NCBI RefSeq assembly: GCF_014836645.1
Contig: NZ_JACSQM010000001.1
Coordinates: 1-64,000, forward strand
Reading direction: 5' to 3'
Source: Fictibacillus norfolkensis
GTDB taxonomy: Bacteria > Bacillota > Bacilli > Bacillales > Fictibacillaceae
Length of the DNA: 64,000 nucleotides
A program made the position numbers and the translations under genes. Positions 63,702 through 64,000 of the stretch are shown here, in pieces. Under the pieces are notes generated by a model. The model did no database searches, had not been told where the DNA came from, and saw nothing but the letters and a program-made list of their open reading frames with translations. The stretch's first letter is position 1. Each line of letters starts with the position of its first letter.

Positions 63702-64000
63702 TTAGGAAGTTAACTGAATATCAAAATAACACTTATTTTCCTGATTATAGCTTTCGATGAGTAACATGCTTTTATGTGTTGAAAAAATATTTCTCAATAC
63801 TTCATACGTATCCTTCTCATCTGTTAGCATCCCTTGAAAGGTATAACAAACTCGAAGAGCTGCAGGATCAAATGTAACAGTAAGTGAGTATTCATCATAA
63901 CCCGAAATGGAATTATTCAACACATCACATACTTCTTTCGTCGTATGTAACAATTCCTCTTCAAATAAGCTGAAATCCCCGCTTTCACCATTTACTTTTC
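63702..64000 (-). CDS. spo0B: Sporulation phosphotransferase Spo0B (3' part, N terminus outside the window)
   Basis: The open frame runs past the window edge. The visible 98-codon C-terminal part (ending KCYFDIQLTS) is consistent with the alpha/beta domain of Spo0B, which is related to histidine-kinase ATP-binding domains; the four-helix bundle with the phosphorylated His lies outside. Spo0B passes phosphate from Spo0F to Spo0A. Identification rests on the position just upstream of obg, conserved in Bacilli, as the sequence of this domain is poorly conserved. Confidence 0.8.
   Translation of the reverse strand, partial: KVNGESGDFSLFEEELLHTTKEVCDVLNNSISGYDEYSLTVTFDPAALRVCYTFQGMLTDEKDTYEVLRNIFSTHKSMLLIESYNQENKCYFDIQLTS

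Overview
The window is a core-chromosome segment of a low-GC, endospore-forming member of the Bacillaceae. Evidence: spore genes (spo0B, spoVB, safA, a yhcN-type lipoprotein, a ysxE/CotS-type kinase, rsfA, glcU-gdh), two T-box leaders, GGAGG-type ribosome binding sites throughout, a menaquinone gene, and gene order that largely follows the spo0B-obg ... aspS-hisS ... alaS ... greA-yrrT region of Bacillus subtilis (from memory of that map). The genus cannot be fixed by eye; a Bacillus relative such as Fictibacillus is possible.

Layout. 1-5.6 kb is accessory: an unknown gene, a glutathionylspermidine-synthase-like ATP-grasp ligase, a cluster of three tiny genes including a YrzI-family protein, menA, and a glcU-gdh glucose operon. 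5.4-10.1 kb is a sulfur and SAM-recycling cluster, yrrT-mtnN-luxS-mccA-mccB, with yrhC downstream and a candidate CymR operator upstream. 10.3-20 kb holds yrrS, pbpI, greA, udk, yrrM, mltG, yrzB, ruvX, ireB and T-box-controlled alaS. 20.6-31.5 kb has yrrI, small proteins, recD2, yrrB, mnmA, a cysteine desulfurase, cymR, a YczE-type membrane protein, rarA and rsfA. 31.8-45 kb has tcdA, 6S RNA, T-box-controlled hisS-aspS, dtd, relA, apt, recJ and separate secF and secD genes. 45.3-54.8 kb has comN, spoVB, yrbG, yrzE, yajC, tgt, queA, yrzS, ruvBA and two spore genes. 54.8-64 kb has safA, the nadBCA operon divergent from nifS-nadR, pheB, obg and the 3' end of spo0B.

How the genes work together. 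MtnN and LuxS turn S-adenosylhomocysteine into homocysteine, which MccA and MccB convert to cysteine. CymR, encoded 18 kb away beside a cysteine desulfurase and mnmA, probably represses this pathway. NadR probably shuts off both divergent nad units through a near-consensus site in their shared promoter; NifS supplies sulfur for the NadA iron-sulfur cluster. RuvA, RuvB, RuvX, RecJ, RecD2 and RarA are DNA repair and recombination proteins. YajC, SecD and SecF belong to the protein export machine.

Most of the window is conserved housekeeping sequence, and I found no defence island, prophage, CRISPR array or rRNA/tRNA gene. The most interesting items are non-standard: the tiny-gene cluster at 1.9-2.3 kb with tandem near-identical terminators, a roughly 210-bp dispersed repeat family in four intergenic sites, three short-unit tandem repeat arrays, luxS placed inside the cysteine operon, unfused secD/secF, a small gene whose ribosome binding site lies in the terminator of dtd, and two T-box promoters whose -35 box contains the stop codon of the preceding gene.
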